Assembly (NCBI GenBank): GCA_964540575.1
Contig: CAZINI010000006.1
Span: 50,994 to 114,993, forward strand
DNA: 64,000 nucleotides
From: UMGS1889 sp964540575
GTDB lineage: Bacteria > Bacillota > Clostridia > Oscillospirales > Ruminococcaceae
Direction: 5' to 3'
Shown here: positions 40,016 through 48,969 of the stretch, piece by piece
How positions within the stretch are numbered: position 1 is the stretch's first letter
How the letters are laid out: each line of letters starts with the position of its first letter
Position numbers and translations under genes: made by a program
Notes under the pieces: model-generated
Database searches by the model: none
Told to the model about the DNA's origin: nothing
What the model saw: only the letters and a program-made list of their open reading frames with translations

Positions 40016-42385
40016 TCAGCCCTGATCCTTCATAATGATAAGAGCGTAAATGCCCGAGGTGTCAACATCGAAGGTCGCATAACCGTTCTTGTCGATAACA
40101 GCCAGGTCTGTTCTGATGAGGTAGTTGTTCTGAGGATCGTATCTGAACAGCTTAGCGGTCTTGCCTGCATTTCTTGCTTTGAACTTAACAGTCATCTGAC
40201 CTGTGAAGCCGAACTTTGTGATGGTGGGATTGCCGATGGTGATCTCAGCATAGCTCTGAGCGAGAGCGTCGGCAGCCTTTTTCAGACCAACGGGAATATC
40301 TGTGGTGTTGTACTTAACGAAAATGTTGGTGTTGTCGGCGACTTTATCGGTGATCTCCTTGCCGTTGATCTTCCAAACGGAACCGTTGGACATTACAAGC
40401 TCAACATTCTTGTTTGTTCCCTTGAAGCTGTCGAGGAACTTCTTGGAAACGGTGTTTGTCTTGTTCATGTTGATCTTGGTGGTAGAACCTGTGGAGGCGT
40501 TCTTAACCTGATTGATAAGTGCACTCCAGCCCTTCACCTGGGATGAATTGTAGAGATATGGATCATCTGTGCTTACCTTTTCATTGAGGGAAGCATAGTA
40601 TTCATCGCAGTTTTCGGCGTTGGTTTTAGGATAGTACCTTCCGTTATCGTCATCGCAGTCCTTGGTGAAATAGTAGTGACCGTTTACATAAACGATGCCG
40701 TTGTTGTAAACAACATAGCTTGTATAGTTGTGGCTATAACCCTTTGCGTCAGCCTTAGGAGAATATCTCTTTGAAACGGCATCGTAGGTGCAGTCGCTCT
40801 TGTTGTAGTATTTGCCGTTTACATAGACCATATAGTCATATTCTTTGTACTCGCCGTACTGAGCATCGTAATTGGGAGCACCCTTCTTGGGATAATATCT
40901 GCCGTGGTCGTATTCGCAGTCGGAGATCTTATAGTAGTGGTCATTTACGAATACTACATTCTTATCTATCAGCTTATAGCTGGAATAGTAGTTGTTATAG
41001 CCTGTTGCGGTGGTGTAGGGGACATATTTTCCGTCAGCCTTATAGCACTCTGTCAGGTCATAGTACAGGCCGTTGATGTATACCATATTGTCGTATACCT
41101 TGTAAGCGGCATAAGCGGCATCCACATTGGAAACGCCTGCCTTGGGGAAATATCTTCCGTTATCGTTCACGCAGTCGGACTTGGAATAGTAGTGTCCGTT
41201 TACATAAACGGTCTTGGTATCAACATCACGGTAGCTGGAGTAGTAGTTTGCATATCCGGTTGCATTATTATAGGGAACGTACCTCTTGGTGTTGGAGTCG
41301 TAATAGCAGTCGGACTTGTCATAATATTTGCCGTTGATGAAGTACATCTGATCCAGCTCTTTGTAATTTGCGTAAGCATAAGTATCGTCGTACTTGTTTA
41401 TGTCCTTGGGATAATATCTTCCGTTATCGAGGATGCAGTCGCTGATAAGGTAATAGTGACCGTTTACATAAACAACGCCGTCGGTGTACTCCTTATAGCT
41501 GGAGTAGTAGTGGTTGTAATACTTTGCACCTTCTCTGGGGATATATCTGCCGTTCTTGTCCAGAACGCAGTCATTTTTGTCGTAATATCTGCCGTTATAG
41601 CGGATAACGCCGTTTACATATTCCAGATAATCGCTGCCGTCGGCGGTGGTTCCGTCAAGGCTGGAGGGATAGTATCTTCCGTTGTCGAAAACGCAGTCCT
41701 TTTTATCGTAGTAGTTTCCGTTTACATAAACCTGATCGCCGCAGTCCTTATAGGAAGAATAGTAGTGATTATACCATGTGGTGTACTGAGTGGGGACATA
41801 TTTGCCGTTGATATAGTTACATTCCGCCTTAACGTAGTACTTGCCGTTGATGTAAACGGTGTACTCGTCATACTCCTTGTAGGAATTTTCTGTGTTAGCG
41901 TTTGTCTTAGGATAGTATCTGCCGTGGTCCTCAACGCAGTCCTTCTTGTCATAGGTCTTTCCGTTAACGGTAACAGTACCGTTGCCGTTATCCTTGTAGG
42001 AAGCGTAATAGTAGTTGTAACCGATAGCATCGGGGTAAGGCACATATCTGCTTGTCTTGGAATCATAATAGCAGTTGTTGATGTCGTAATATTTTCCATT
42101 GACGCAGACAACGCCGTTTTCGTATACCTTGTAGGTATCGTCATTGGAATTGGAAGCATTGTTGTTGTCACTGTCATAATAGGGAGTAGCGTTGGAATAG
42201 GGGATATATACTCCGTTTGCGGTCAGAACGCACTCGCTCTTGAGGAAGTATGCTCCTCTTGATGCGATATAGACATAGTTGGGGTCATTGGCGTATGAAA
42301 CGGCAAATGCACCGATGCAGCCGAAGGTCTGAGCAGCAAGCATTACGGACATAGCAGCTGCTGCAATTTTTTTATTGAATTTCAT
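40016..42385 (-). CDS. Secreted Tyr-rich repeat protein, unknown family
   Basis: 789-aa exported protein with a signal peptide (KKIAAAAMSVMLAAQTFG). Residues about 40-620 consist of 13 units of about 45 residues, each with the core NGxYYxxxDCxxxxGRYxP and a single Cys. Two unit types alternate: one ending NGRYYPK, the other ending (K)RYVPYxxATGY with a YYSSYK linker, giving a roughly 90-residue period. The last about 155 residues form a separate domain (KGWSALINQV, VSKKFLDSFKG, NAGKTAKLFRYD) shared with the paralogue at 42682 and, from memory, seen at the end of other exported ruminococcal proteins. Probably an extracellular fibre, adhesin or carbohydrate-contacting protein. Ribosome binding site AAAAGGAG. 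Confidence 0.85.
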   Translation of the reverse strand: MKFNKKIAAAAMSVMLAAQTFGCIGAFAVSYANDPNYVYIASRGAYFLKSECVLTANGVYIPYSNATPYYDSDNNNASNSNDDTYKVYENGVVCVNGKYYDINNCYYDSKTSRYVPYPDAIGYNYYYASYKDNGNGTVTVNGKTYDKKDCVEDHGRYYPKTNANTENSYKEYDEYTVYINGKYYVKAECNYINGKYVPTQYTTWYNHYYSSYKDCGDQVYVNGNYYDKKDCVFDNGRYYPSSLDGTTADGSDYLEYVNGVIRYNGRYYDKNDCVLDKNGRYIPREGAKYYNHYYSSYKEYTDGVVYVNGHYYLISDCILDNGRYYPKDINKYDDTYAYANYKELDQMYFINGKYYDKSDCYYDSNTKRYVPYNNATGYANYYSSYRDVDTKTVYVNGHYYSKSDCVNDNGRYFPKAGVSNVDAAYAAYKVYDNMVYINGLYYDLTECYKADGKYVPYTTATGYNNYYSSYKLIDKNVVFVNDHYYKISDCEYDHGRYYPKKGAPNYDAQYGEYKEYDYMVYVNGKYYNKSDCTYDAVSKRYSPKADAKGYSHNYTSYVVYNNGIVYVNGHYYFTKDCDDDNGRYYPKTNAENCDEYYASLNEKVSTDDPYLYNSSQVKGWSALINQVKNASTGSTTKINMNKTNTVSKKFLDSFKGTNKNVELVMSNGSVWKINGKEITDKVADNTNIFVKYNTTDIPVGLKKAADALAQSYAEITIGNPTITKFGFTGQMTVKFKARNAGKTAKLFRYDPQNNYLIRTDLAVIDKNGYATFDVDTSGIYALIIMKDQG

Positions 42386-42540
42386 AATTCAAATCTCCTT
42401 TTCTCTTTATTTGTTCGGTAAAATTAATTTCAGCAAGGCGGAAAGACATTGCTTTTCAAAAGCGTCGTAACGATTTTGAAAACTATCTCTTCTTGAAATA
42501 CCGCAAATGCATTCGTATTACTGCTTTACGGTATATGCTT

Positions 42541-42568
42541 ATTATATCATATTTTTCCTGTATTGCAA
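42541..42568 (-). promoter_or_regulatory. Promoter of the 789-aa repeat protein gene
   Basis: Reverse-strand TTGCAA (42568-42563), 16-nt spacer and TATAAT (42546-42541). The leader of about 150 nt contains a TTTTCAAAA/TTTTGAAAA hairpin and a TACCG/CGGTA stem. Confidence 0.7.
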
Positions 42569-42588
42569 TTAAAATTCGGCAAAATTTA

Positions 42589-42606
42589 GTTACAATTCAG
42601 TTACAA
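42589..42606 (-). promoter_or_regulatory. TTGTAAC direct repeat, activator-site candidate
   Basis: TTGTAAC occurs twice on the reverse strand (42606-42600 and 42595-42589) with an 11-bp period. The downstream copy begins 27 bp before the -35 box, the same distance as at the paralogous gene (44132-44149). Confidence 0.6.
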
Positions 42607-42681
42607 AGCCCCATAGTCAGTGCAAGGGTCCGGATCTACAGACCCGAACCCCTGTATGAGCGGATATTTATCCGAAAAAGC

Positions 42682-43965
42682 TTACTTGGAAATGGTGATG
42701 AAGTAAGTGCCTGTATTTACCAGGTCAAAGGAAGCTGTGCCGTTAGAGTTGATCTTTGCTTCATCAATGAGAATGAGAACATTTCTGCCGGAATCGTATC
42801 TGTATATCTTAGCAGTCTTGCCTGCATTCTTCTTGTTGAACTTGATGGAAAGAGTACCGTCAAAGCCGAAATAAGCACTGTCTGTTCCTACGGTAAGCTC
42901 ACTGTAGCTGCCCTGATCCTTGCTTGCCTTCTGTCTAAGGATAGCGGGAACCTTGTTTGTATTGTACTTAACGCTTACATTTACGTCCCTTATGCTGTCC
43001 TTGTCAATATCTCTGCCGTTGAATGTCCAGGTAGCACCGTTTTTCATAACAAACTTGAGGTTGATATTAATACCTTCAACAGCCTTCAGGAACTTCTTTG
43101 AAATGACAGAAGTGTCATTCATATCGATAGTAACGTTCGCACCCTTCTTGGAAGAGTAAACGGTGTTGATGATAGCTGTCCAGCCCTTTTTCTTTTCGTT
43201 TCCGTAGATAAAGGGATCGGATTTGGAAACGGAAGTGGTTTTCGTTGTATAGTAGGAACCGTTCCAATAGTCAAATCCGATAGATTTGAGATAATCGGAA
43301 TAGGAAGTATAGTATTTGTTTCCGTAGTAGTCGAAATAAACGCTCTCCTTGGGATAATATCTCTTTGTAGAGCTGTCATAGTAGCAATCGGACTTGTTGA
43401 AGCGATAACCGTTGATAACAACATAGTTTTCAAATTCCTCATAAGTACCTAAATCGTAGCCATAGTAATAAGGAATAGAAGAATAAGCTGTTGCACCGGT
43501 CTTGGGATAGTAATGACCGTTATTGAGATAGCATTCGGATTTGAGGTAAAATTTTCCGTTATAGTAAACGAAATCCCAATAGTTATAGTTGTTCTTTTTG
43601 TTGTAATCATAAATAGGATCAGCACTGGTTGCATAATAGCGGCCGCCGTAATATGTGCAGTCCTTCATGTAGTAGAGATAGCCGTCGATCATAACGGTTC
43701 CGTCTTCATATTCTCTGTATGTACTGCTGGAGCCTACGGTTCCCTTGAGATAATATTCGCCGTTTACAAGATAGCAGTCGGATTCTTTATGCCAGCCGCC
43801 GTTGACGAATACCAGCTTGTTTCCCTGATCATCATAAGTAGTGCCGGTATAGGCATCGGCAGTCAGAACGGCAGAGCCGCCTGCAGCGAGCACAGATGTA
43901 GCCATCAGAGCGGAAAGAGCAACAGCACCTGCAGTTTTAGCGGTTTTCTTGATTTTGAAGGTCAT
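42682..43965 (-). CDS. Secreted Tyr-rich repeat protein, shorter paralogue
   Basis: 427-aa exported paralogue of the 40016 product. Signal peptide TAGAVALSALMATSVLAAGG, then about five diverged repeat units with the NGxYYxxxDC core (for example FVNGGWHKESDCYLVNGEYY), and the same about 155-residue C-terminal domain (KGWTAIINTV, ISKKFLKAVEG, NAGKTAKIYRYD). The conserved C-terminal domain and variable repeat number indicate duplication with loss or gain of units. GAGGAGATG precedes the ATG. Its promoter region aligns with that of the longer paralogue, so the two should be co-regulated. Confidence 0.85.
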   Translation of the reverse strand: MTFKIKKTAKTAGAVALSALMATSVLAAGGSAVLTADAYTGTTYDDQGNKLVFVNGGWHKESDCYLVNGEYYLKGTVGSSSTYREYEDGTVMIDGYLYYMKDCTYYGGRYYATSADPIYDYNKKNNYNYWDFVYYNGKFYLKSECYLNNGHYYPKTGATAYSSIPYYYGYDLGTYEEFENYVVINGYRFNKSDCYYDSSTKRYYPKESVYFDYYGNKYYTSYSDYLKSIGFDYWNGSYYTTKTTSVSKSDPFIYGNEKKKGWTAIINTVYSSKKGANVTIDMNDTSVISKKFLKAVEGININLKFVMKNGATWTFNGRDIDKDSIRDVNVSVKYNTNKVPAILRQKASKDQGSYSELTVGTDSAYFGFDGTLSIKFNKKNAGKTAKIYRYDSGRNVLILIDEAKINSNGTASFDLVNTGTYFITISK

Positions 43966-44083
43966 TGTTAAGCATCTCCTCTAAAATGAATTAATTTATA
44001 TTCCGAAAGCTCAAACCCGCAAAACGGGTTCTTCCTCATGAACAGACGGAGCAAATGATATGCGAAAGCATATTCACATCTCT

Positions 44084-44111
44084 ATTATAACATATTTTCT
44101 GAGATATGCAA
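44084..44111 (-). promoter_or_regulatory. Promoter of the 427-aa repeat protein gene
   Basis: Reverse-strand TTGCAT (44111-44106), 16-nt spacer and TATAAT (44089-44084). The leader contains AACCCG/CGGGTT and ATATGC/GCATAT hairpins. Confidence 0.7.
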
Positions 44112-44131
44112 TAGATTTTTCGCCAAAAAAA

Positions 44132-44149
44132 ATTACAATTTTATTACGA
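44132..44149 (-). promoter_or_regulatory. TCGTAAT/TTGTAAT direct repeat
   Basis: TCGTAAT (44149-44143) and TTGTAAT (44138-44132) lie 11 bp apart; the second starts 27 bp before the -35 box, as at 42589-42606. In the rest of 44150-44506 I see AT-rich sequence, a further TGTAACTAATTTTT copy on the reverse strand near 44358-44372, and a CAGCAAG/CTTGCTG stem near 44420-44450. Confidence 0.55.
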
Positions 44150-44506
44150 TTTGGATATAAACGCTGTAAGAATTAGAAAAAAACTGCATTTATGCAATTT
44201 ACGAAAGGAATAATTCCATATAAATTCAGCGTTTGGAAATACAGATATGTACATTTTAGATTATTTTGGGTAAATCAAAGGAAATATATTCTAAACCGAG
44301 GAAAAATGTCGAAGCAATTGTGATATTTGTATAATTATATTGCTGTTTATTGTGCAAAATCCCAAAAATTAGTTACAGAATGGTAAAAATGAAAATTTTC
44401 GGCTCGAAATGTTGTATTATAGACAGCAAGAGGAAATCGGTAAGCCGCTTGCTGCGAGGCATCGGTCGGAAAGTTTTTTGGGCAGCCGCTTTGTATCGGC
44501 GGGTAA

Positions 44507-44607
44507 TACTAAACACTCATTGAATTATGGGAATCTCTCAGCACAAAACCACATATACGCAAGCTTTTGTGCCGATTTCTTCTCCATAATTCTAATGGTG
44601 TTTAGTA
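44507..44607 (+). repeat. Inverted-repeat element, copy C (101 bp)
   Basis: Same length and ends (TACTAAACAC, GTGTTTAGTA) as copy B. Outer stem ATTATGG/CCATAAT, inner stem GCACAAAA/TTTTGTGC. It lies 30 bp upstream of the next gene and is probably within its 5' untranslated region. Confidence 0.9.
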
Positions 44608-44637
44608 TAAAGCCCTTTTTGAAAGGAGAAATTCTAT

Positions 44638-46773
44638 ATGAAATTCAAGAAGAGAAAGCTCATTGCTGCAATTGCAGCCTGTGCCCTTATGGCAGGGACG
44701 ATACCTGCGTGCATCAATGTATACGGCAGCACTCCCGCTGCTATCAGTGCAGAAAGTGAGGACACCGAAATGAAAAGGCTTCTCACCCTTGTAAAAACCA
44801 GAGTGACTGTTCCCGAGGAGCTGAGCGAATTCAGCTTTTCCAAGGAGGGAAAGGGAGCGGCTATCTACTATTCCTTCCACTGGAACACCAAGAACGGCGT
44901 TACACCCGTACAGACCCTTGACATTTCCGCTTCGGGAGATTCGATCATCAGCTACAATTATTATTCGTCCGACCGCAAATACAGCAGTGAACCTTCCTTC
45001 GGTGCATTGACCGAGGCACAGCTGACGGAGAAAGCTAAGGCGTACATAAAAATGCTTGACCCCAACTTCGGTGACGCCTTCAAGCTGGACAATTTCAGAG
45101 CGACCCTCAGAGGACGCAGTGCATCATTTAACATAATAAGAACGGAGCAGGGCAGGGACGCATTTTTAAACAGCGGTTCTATCTCCCTTAACAAGGACAC
45201 GGGCGAGCTGGAAAGCTTTGAAATGACTTGGTGGGACAAGGCTGCTTTCAGCGACATTTCAAAGGCAGTTTCCCTTGATACAATGAAGTCGAGCTTCAAG
45301 GCGGGGACTGATGCGGAGCTTGTTTATACCGTAAATTATAATGAGGATAAAAAAGCATATCTGCCTGCACTTGTTTACGTTATAGGCAGCGATAAATATT
45401 TCGACCTGCTGACGGGAAACGAGTCGGCGTATGCTGCCGACCTTAAGGCTCAGAATGACAAAAACAACGTTATTTACGAGCATTTCGGCTTTAAGGGCGT
45501 TATGAACGACGACTGTGTTTATGAAGAAACTGCTGCTGTGGCAGATGCAGGCGGAGGCGTTACCTTTACTCCCGAGGAGCTGAAAGCTATGGAGGAGGAA
45601 AACGGTCTTATCTCCAAGGCAAAGGCAGAGGAGATAGCAAGAGCGGACAAGTTTACGCCTATCGCAAGCGTTCCCGAGGGCGTTACAATGACTATGAGAA
45701 ATGCTCGGCTCACCAAAAACGACGAGCGAAGCCTGAGAAGCGGATACACATGGGTACTGAGCTTCAACGGCAAATATTCCGACAAAAAGGAAATTTCCGT
45801 ATTTGTAAATCTTGATGCAAAAACAGGCGAGATATTAAGCGTTTCCTCCTGGAACGACAATTTCAAGGCTGTTACCGACGTTAATGCTGCCGCTTCTGCT
45901 GCAGATGCAGCCCTCAAGCATTTTATGGGCGATAAGGCAGCCGAATACAAGCTTTATGAAACCAACGAGTACGGCGATAACAACAAGTACATCACCTACA
46001 CCTATGCGAGATATGTAAACGGCGTAAGAGTTAACACCGATAACATTACAATAGGCGTTGACGGAAATGGAGTTATCGAATTTTCTTCCAATTACCACGA
46101 TGTGAAATTCCCCTCCGCAGAAGCAGTCGGCACTGACAAGGCATACGAGGGAATTTTCGCCGCAAATGAGTTCAATACGGGCTTTATGGGCTTCCGCACA
46201 ATGGACGGCACCGCTCACACCTATCCCGTTTTCTATCTGACGGGAACATATTACGTCAATGCAAAAACAGGTGTGCAGTCCCGCTATGACGGCAGTGCTG
46301 TTGACGTTAAGGAAGCGGGATATTCCGATATTTCCGGACATTGGTGCGAGAAATATGCCGAGAAGCTTCTTGAATACAACGTTTATATTGATTCTGCCGA
46401 CGGAAAGCTTCTGCCCGATAATGCCATTTCCCGTGAGGACCTTGAAGTTCTTCTCGGAAAGGTTTTCGGCGGTGCGACACCTTACTTTGATTCGATGGAA
46501 ACAGATCCCTCAGCAGCATCAAAATCACCCATTACCTATCGAGATGCTGTCAAAATGTATATCGAATACGCAGGCGGCGACAGCTTTGCGGAGTATAAGG
46601 GCATTTACAAATCGCCCTTCAAGGACGTTCCCGACACCGACCCCGATGTGGGATATTTCGCCCTTGCATACGGTGCAGGCTTTGCTTCTCCCAACAAGGT
46701 CGGCGGCATAACCCCCGATTCCCTCGTTTCCAGAGGAATGATTCTCTATATGCTGTATAATTCTCTGAAATAA
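44638..46773 (+). CDS. Exported YcdB/PepSY-like protein with SLH-type C-terminus
   Basis: 711-aa exported protein. A signal peptide (LIAAIAACALMAGTIPACI) precedes two long PepSY/YcdB-type regions (about 40-300 and 320-540; for example SISLNKDTGELESFEMTWWD and VFVNLDAKTGEILSVSSW, the usual PepSY core). The C-terminal 160 residues contain SLH-like units (YSDISGHWCEKYAEKLLEYNVY, SPFKDVPDTDPDVGYFALAYGAGF), which bind secondary cell-wall polymers. Likely a wall-attached inhibitor or regulator of extracellular enzymes; the specific role is unknown. Strong ribosome binding site GAAAGGAG. Confidence 0.88.
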   Translation: MKFKKRKLIAAIAACALMAGTIPACINVYGSTPAAISAESEDTEMKRLLTLVKTRVTVPEELSEFSFSKEGKGAAIYYSFHWNTKNGVTPVQTLDISASGDSIISYNYYSSDRKYSSEPSFGALTEAQLTEKAKAYIKMLDPNFGDAFKLDNFRATLRGRSASFNIIRTEQGRDAFLNSGSISLNKDTGELESFEMTWWDKAAFSDISKAVSLDTMKSSFKAGTDAELVYTVNYNEDKKAYLPALVYVIGSDKYFDLLTGNESAYAADLKAQNDKNNVIYEHFGFKGVMNDDCVYEETAAVADAGGGVTFTPEELKAMEEENGLISKAKAEEIARADKFTPIASVPEGVTMTMRNARLTKNDERSLRSGYTWVLSFNGKYSDKKEISVFVNLDAKTGEILSVSSWNDNFKAVTDVNAAASAADAALKHFMGDKAAEYKLYETNEYGDNNKYITYTYARYVNGVRVNTDNITIGVDGNGVIEFSSNYHDVKFPSAEAVGTDKAYEGIFAANEFNTGFMGFRTMDGTAHTYPVFYLTGTYYVNAKTGVQSRYDGSAVDVKEAGYSDISGHWCEKYAEKLLEYNVYIDSADGKLLPDNAISREDLEVLLGKVFGGATPYFDSMETDPSAASKSPITYRDAVKMYIEYAGGDSFAEYKGIYKSPFKDVPDTDPDVGYFALAYGAGFASPNKVGGITPDSLVSRGMILYMLYNSLK

Positions 46774-46791
46774 TTTCCCGCAAAAATTTAT

Positions 46792-46835
46792 GCGGCTAAG
46801 TTATCACAATTGCGATAACTTAGCCGCTTTTTATT
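46792..46835. terminator. Strong bidirectional terminator
   Basis: A 14-bp perfect stem GCGGCTAAGTTATC/GATAACTTAGCCGC followed by TTTTTATTTT, between convergent genes. Confidence 0.92.
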
Positions 46836-48036
46836 TTGAGATAATTGGCAGCTTCACGGTAAATCGGTTTATTCCGTCTATGCTTTCCGCTTTGATTTTT
46901 CCGTTATGCTCCCTGACGATATTTTCGGCAATAGACAGCCCCAGACCATAGCTGTGGTTCATACTCCTTGCCTTATCTGCACGGTAAAAACGCTTGAAGA
47001 TATTATTCAAGTCCTCCTTGGAAAGCGTTTCGCCGTGATTTTCCACCGACAGAACGGCGTGCGTCCCATGCCGCTTTAGGAAAATTTTCACCGCTGTGTT
47101 CGGGTCGGAATATTTCATTGCATTATCCAAAAGAATGTTGACCGTCCGCAGAAGATAGTCAAAATCGCCCTTGACGAAAATGCCGTCCTCGGCTTCACAT
47201 TGCAGCTCAAGTCCTTTCTCGAAATAAAGCGGTTCAAAGGGCAGCACGGCGTCTGTCACAAGACCGCTCAGGTCAACGGGCGAAAAGGTCATTTTCACCG
47301 AGCCGTTATCCACCCTTGCCAGCTCCAGAAGATTTTCCGTAAGCCCCCGCATCTGCTTTGACATTGCAAGTATGCTATCGGAAAACTGACGGCGTTTTTC
47401 CTCGCTGAATGTGTCGTCACGAAGCATTTCGGCGTTTGTCATAATGACGGTCAGGGGAGTTTTCAGCTCGTGGGAAGCGTCCGCAACGAACTGCCGCTGC
47501 TCGTTCCACGCCCTTTCTGCGGGCTTTACCACCCAATTTGACAGCAGCAGACTTATCACGAGAAACACCCCGAAGCTTACCCCGCCTATCAAGGCACAGT
47601 TTTTCAACAGGCTTTTCATGACCGACTTTTCATAGGAAATATCCGCAAAGGCTGTCAGCCGATAGTTTCTGGAATTTATCTGCAAAAACCGCAGCTCATA
47701 GCCTTCGAGAATGCCCGATTCTCTGCCCGAAACAGCATAGTTCAGTTCCGCAAGAAAAGCCTTATCCGTAATATCGTAGCGGCTGAATCCCTCGGCGGAC
47801 AGTGTACCGTCCGCCGCCTCCGCCATCAAAAAGCAGGGCAGCCGCATATCCTCTCTAACGCCTTCGGGGGGCTTCGGACGGAGCACCATAGATGCCGCCG
47901 TGTGCATAGCCTGAGTACTTTGTTTTTCCAGCTCGGTTTTGGTAAATATCAGCACCGTCCCGAAAATCACGGCAAGCATAATTGTGACGATAAGCATATT
48001 CACAAACACAAACTTTATTTTCAGACGCTTTATCAT
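46831..48036 (-). CDS. Sensor histidine kinase, first two-component system
   Basis: 401-aa membrane histidine kinase. Two transmembrane helices (about 8-30 and 155-175) enclose an exterior sensor of about 120 residues. HisKA motif DASHELKTPLTVIMTNAEML contains the phospho-accepting His; HATPase boxes NILLDNAMKYSD (N) and GLGLSIAENIV (G) follow. ATG 48036 lies one base after the stop of the response regulator gene, with GGAGGT upstream, so the pair is translationally coupled. Divergent from the VTC-DUF4956-CotH genes, which it may regulate. Confidence 0.92.
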   Translation of the reverse strand: MIKRLKIKFVFVNMLIVTIMLAVIFGTVLIFTKTELEKQSTQAMHTAASMVLRPKPPEGVREDMRLPCFLMAEAADGTLSAEGFSRYDITDKAFLAELNYAVSGRESGILEGYELRFLQINSRNYRLTAFADISYEKSVMKSLLKNCALIGGVSFGVFLVISLLLSNWVVKPAERAWNEQRQFVADASHELKTPLTVIMTNAEMLRDDTFSEEKRRQFSDSILAMSKQMRGLTENLLELARVDNGSVKMTFSPVDLSGLVTDAVLPFEPLYFEKGLELQCEAEDGIFVKGDFDYLLRTVNILLDNAMKYSDPNTAVKIFLKRHGTHAVLSVENHGETLSKEDLNNIFKRFYRADKARSMNHSYGLGLSIAENIVREHNGKIKAESIDGINRFTVKLPIISK

Positions 48037-48037
48037 C

Positions 48038-48706
48038 TCAATCGACCTCCAGATGATAGCCCAGCCGCCTGATAGCTTCAATGCGGACATTTGAACCTAT
48101 CCCCGACAGCTTCTTCCGCAGAAATCCCACATAGACCTCAACGTGATTTTCCACGGCGTTTGAGTCGTAGCCCCAAACCTTTGTAAGCAGCGTTTCCTTG
48201 GAGATATTGTTCTCGCCCGACTGCATAAGAAACCGCATAACGTCAAATTCACGGGAGGACAGCCGCACGCTTTTTTCTCCGCAGATAAGCTTTCCCGACT
48301 CCAAGTCAAGGGAGGTGTTTCCGTAAACAAGCTCGTTCACCTGAGTTCCCTGACGGCGGAGAAGTGCGTTCACGCAGGCAAGCAGTTCCCTTGAATCAAA
48401 GGGCTTTGTGAGATAATAATCCGCACCCGAATTCAGCCCCTCTATCCTGTCCTCAATGGCAGAGCGGGCAGTAAGCATAAGGATAGGCGTTGAGCAGTGC
48501 TTTCCACGAATGGCTTTTGCAACCTCAAAGCCGTTTTTACCGGGCATCATAACGTCTAAGATGAGCAGGTCGTAAATGTTCAGCTCGGCGTATTCCTCGC
48601 CGCTTTCGCCGTCAAAAACGGTTTCTGCTTCAAAGCCTTTTGATTCCAGCAGGTCTTTTATGGAATTTGCAAGAAGTTTTTCGTCCTCGATAATAAGTAT
48701 TTTCAT
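48038..48706 (-). CDS. OmpR-family response regulator, first two-component system
   Basis: 222-aa regulator with a receiver domain (acidic pair IIEDE, phospho-Asp in LLILDVMMPGKNG, Lys in YLTKPF) and a winged-helix DNA-binding domain (SSREFDVMRFLM, ENHVEVYVGFLRKKL). ATG 48706 is preferred because GGGGGCG lies 6-7 nt upstream; ATG 48712 is too close. An AACACTY heptad array lies upstream of its promoter, which may be its own binding site. Confidence 0.93.
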   Translation of the reverse strand: MKILIIEDEKLLANSIKDLLESKGFEAETVFDGESGEEYAELNIYDLLILDVMMPGKNGFEVAKAIRGKHCSTPILMLTARSAIEDRIEGLNSGADYYLTKPFDSRELLACVNALLRRQGTQVNELVYGNTSLDLESGKLICGEKSVRLSSREFDVMRFLMQSGENNISKETLLTKVWGYDSNAVENHVEVYVGFLRKKLSGIGSNVRIEAIRRLGYHLEVD

Positions 48707-48724
48707 AGCCATCGCCCCCACTAT

Positions 48725-48753
48725 ATTATAATACACTCATCTGCTGAAATCAA
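48725..48753 (-). promoter_or_regulatory. Promoter of the first two-component operon
   Basis: Reverse-strand TTGATT (48753-48748), 17-nt spacer and TATAAT (48730-48725). The leader is very short. Confidence 0.75.
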
Positions 48754-48768
48754 GCTGAAAATCGTATG

Positions 48769-48796
48769 CAGTGTTGAATGTTGAGAGTTAAGTGTT
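48769..48796 (-). repeat. AACACTY heptad array upstream of two-component promoter
   Basis: Read towards the promoter: AACACTT, AACTCTC, AACATTC, AACACTG, four contiguous 7-bp units ending 15 bp before the -35 box. A closely matching array is found at 55828-55855. In the rest of the divergent gap, TATAAT at 48892-48897 is the likely -10 for the VTC gene, without a clear -35. Confidence 0.65.
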
Positions 48797-48969
48797 GAAT
48801 TAAATGAGGAAAATTACGGACATCAAAATGAAAAATAGGTGAAAACTGAAAAAATACCGATCATTTTCAGTTTCAATTCAGCAGAGGATTGTATAATCTA
48901 AGTAAAATCAAAGTAAAAACCAAGTGCCTCAATGTCATTTGGTTTTTAAATAGATATGGAGGTAAGAAA

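Noticed and set aside
40904..42262. Long 452-codon frame on the forward strand, rich in Val/Ile
   Set aside because: It is antisense to the Tyr-rich repeat protein gene; periodic codons of the repeats create an open opposite frame. No ribosome binding site, and the hydrophobic composition follows from GTA/AAC complements.
40016..42385. CRISPR-like periodicity
   Set aside because: Repeats are about 135 bp, diverged, in frame and encode protein units; there are no short identical repeats with unique spacers or cas genes.
44400..44506. Possible riboswitch upstream of the SLH-type protein gene
   Set aside because: A CAGCAAG/CTTGCTG stem and GC-rich runs are present but no known aptamer core was recognised; not enough for a call.
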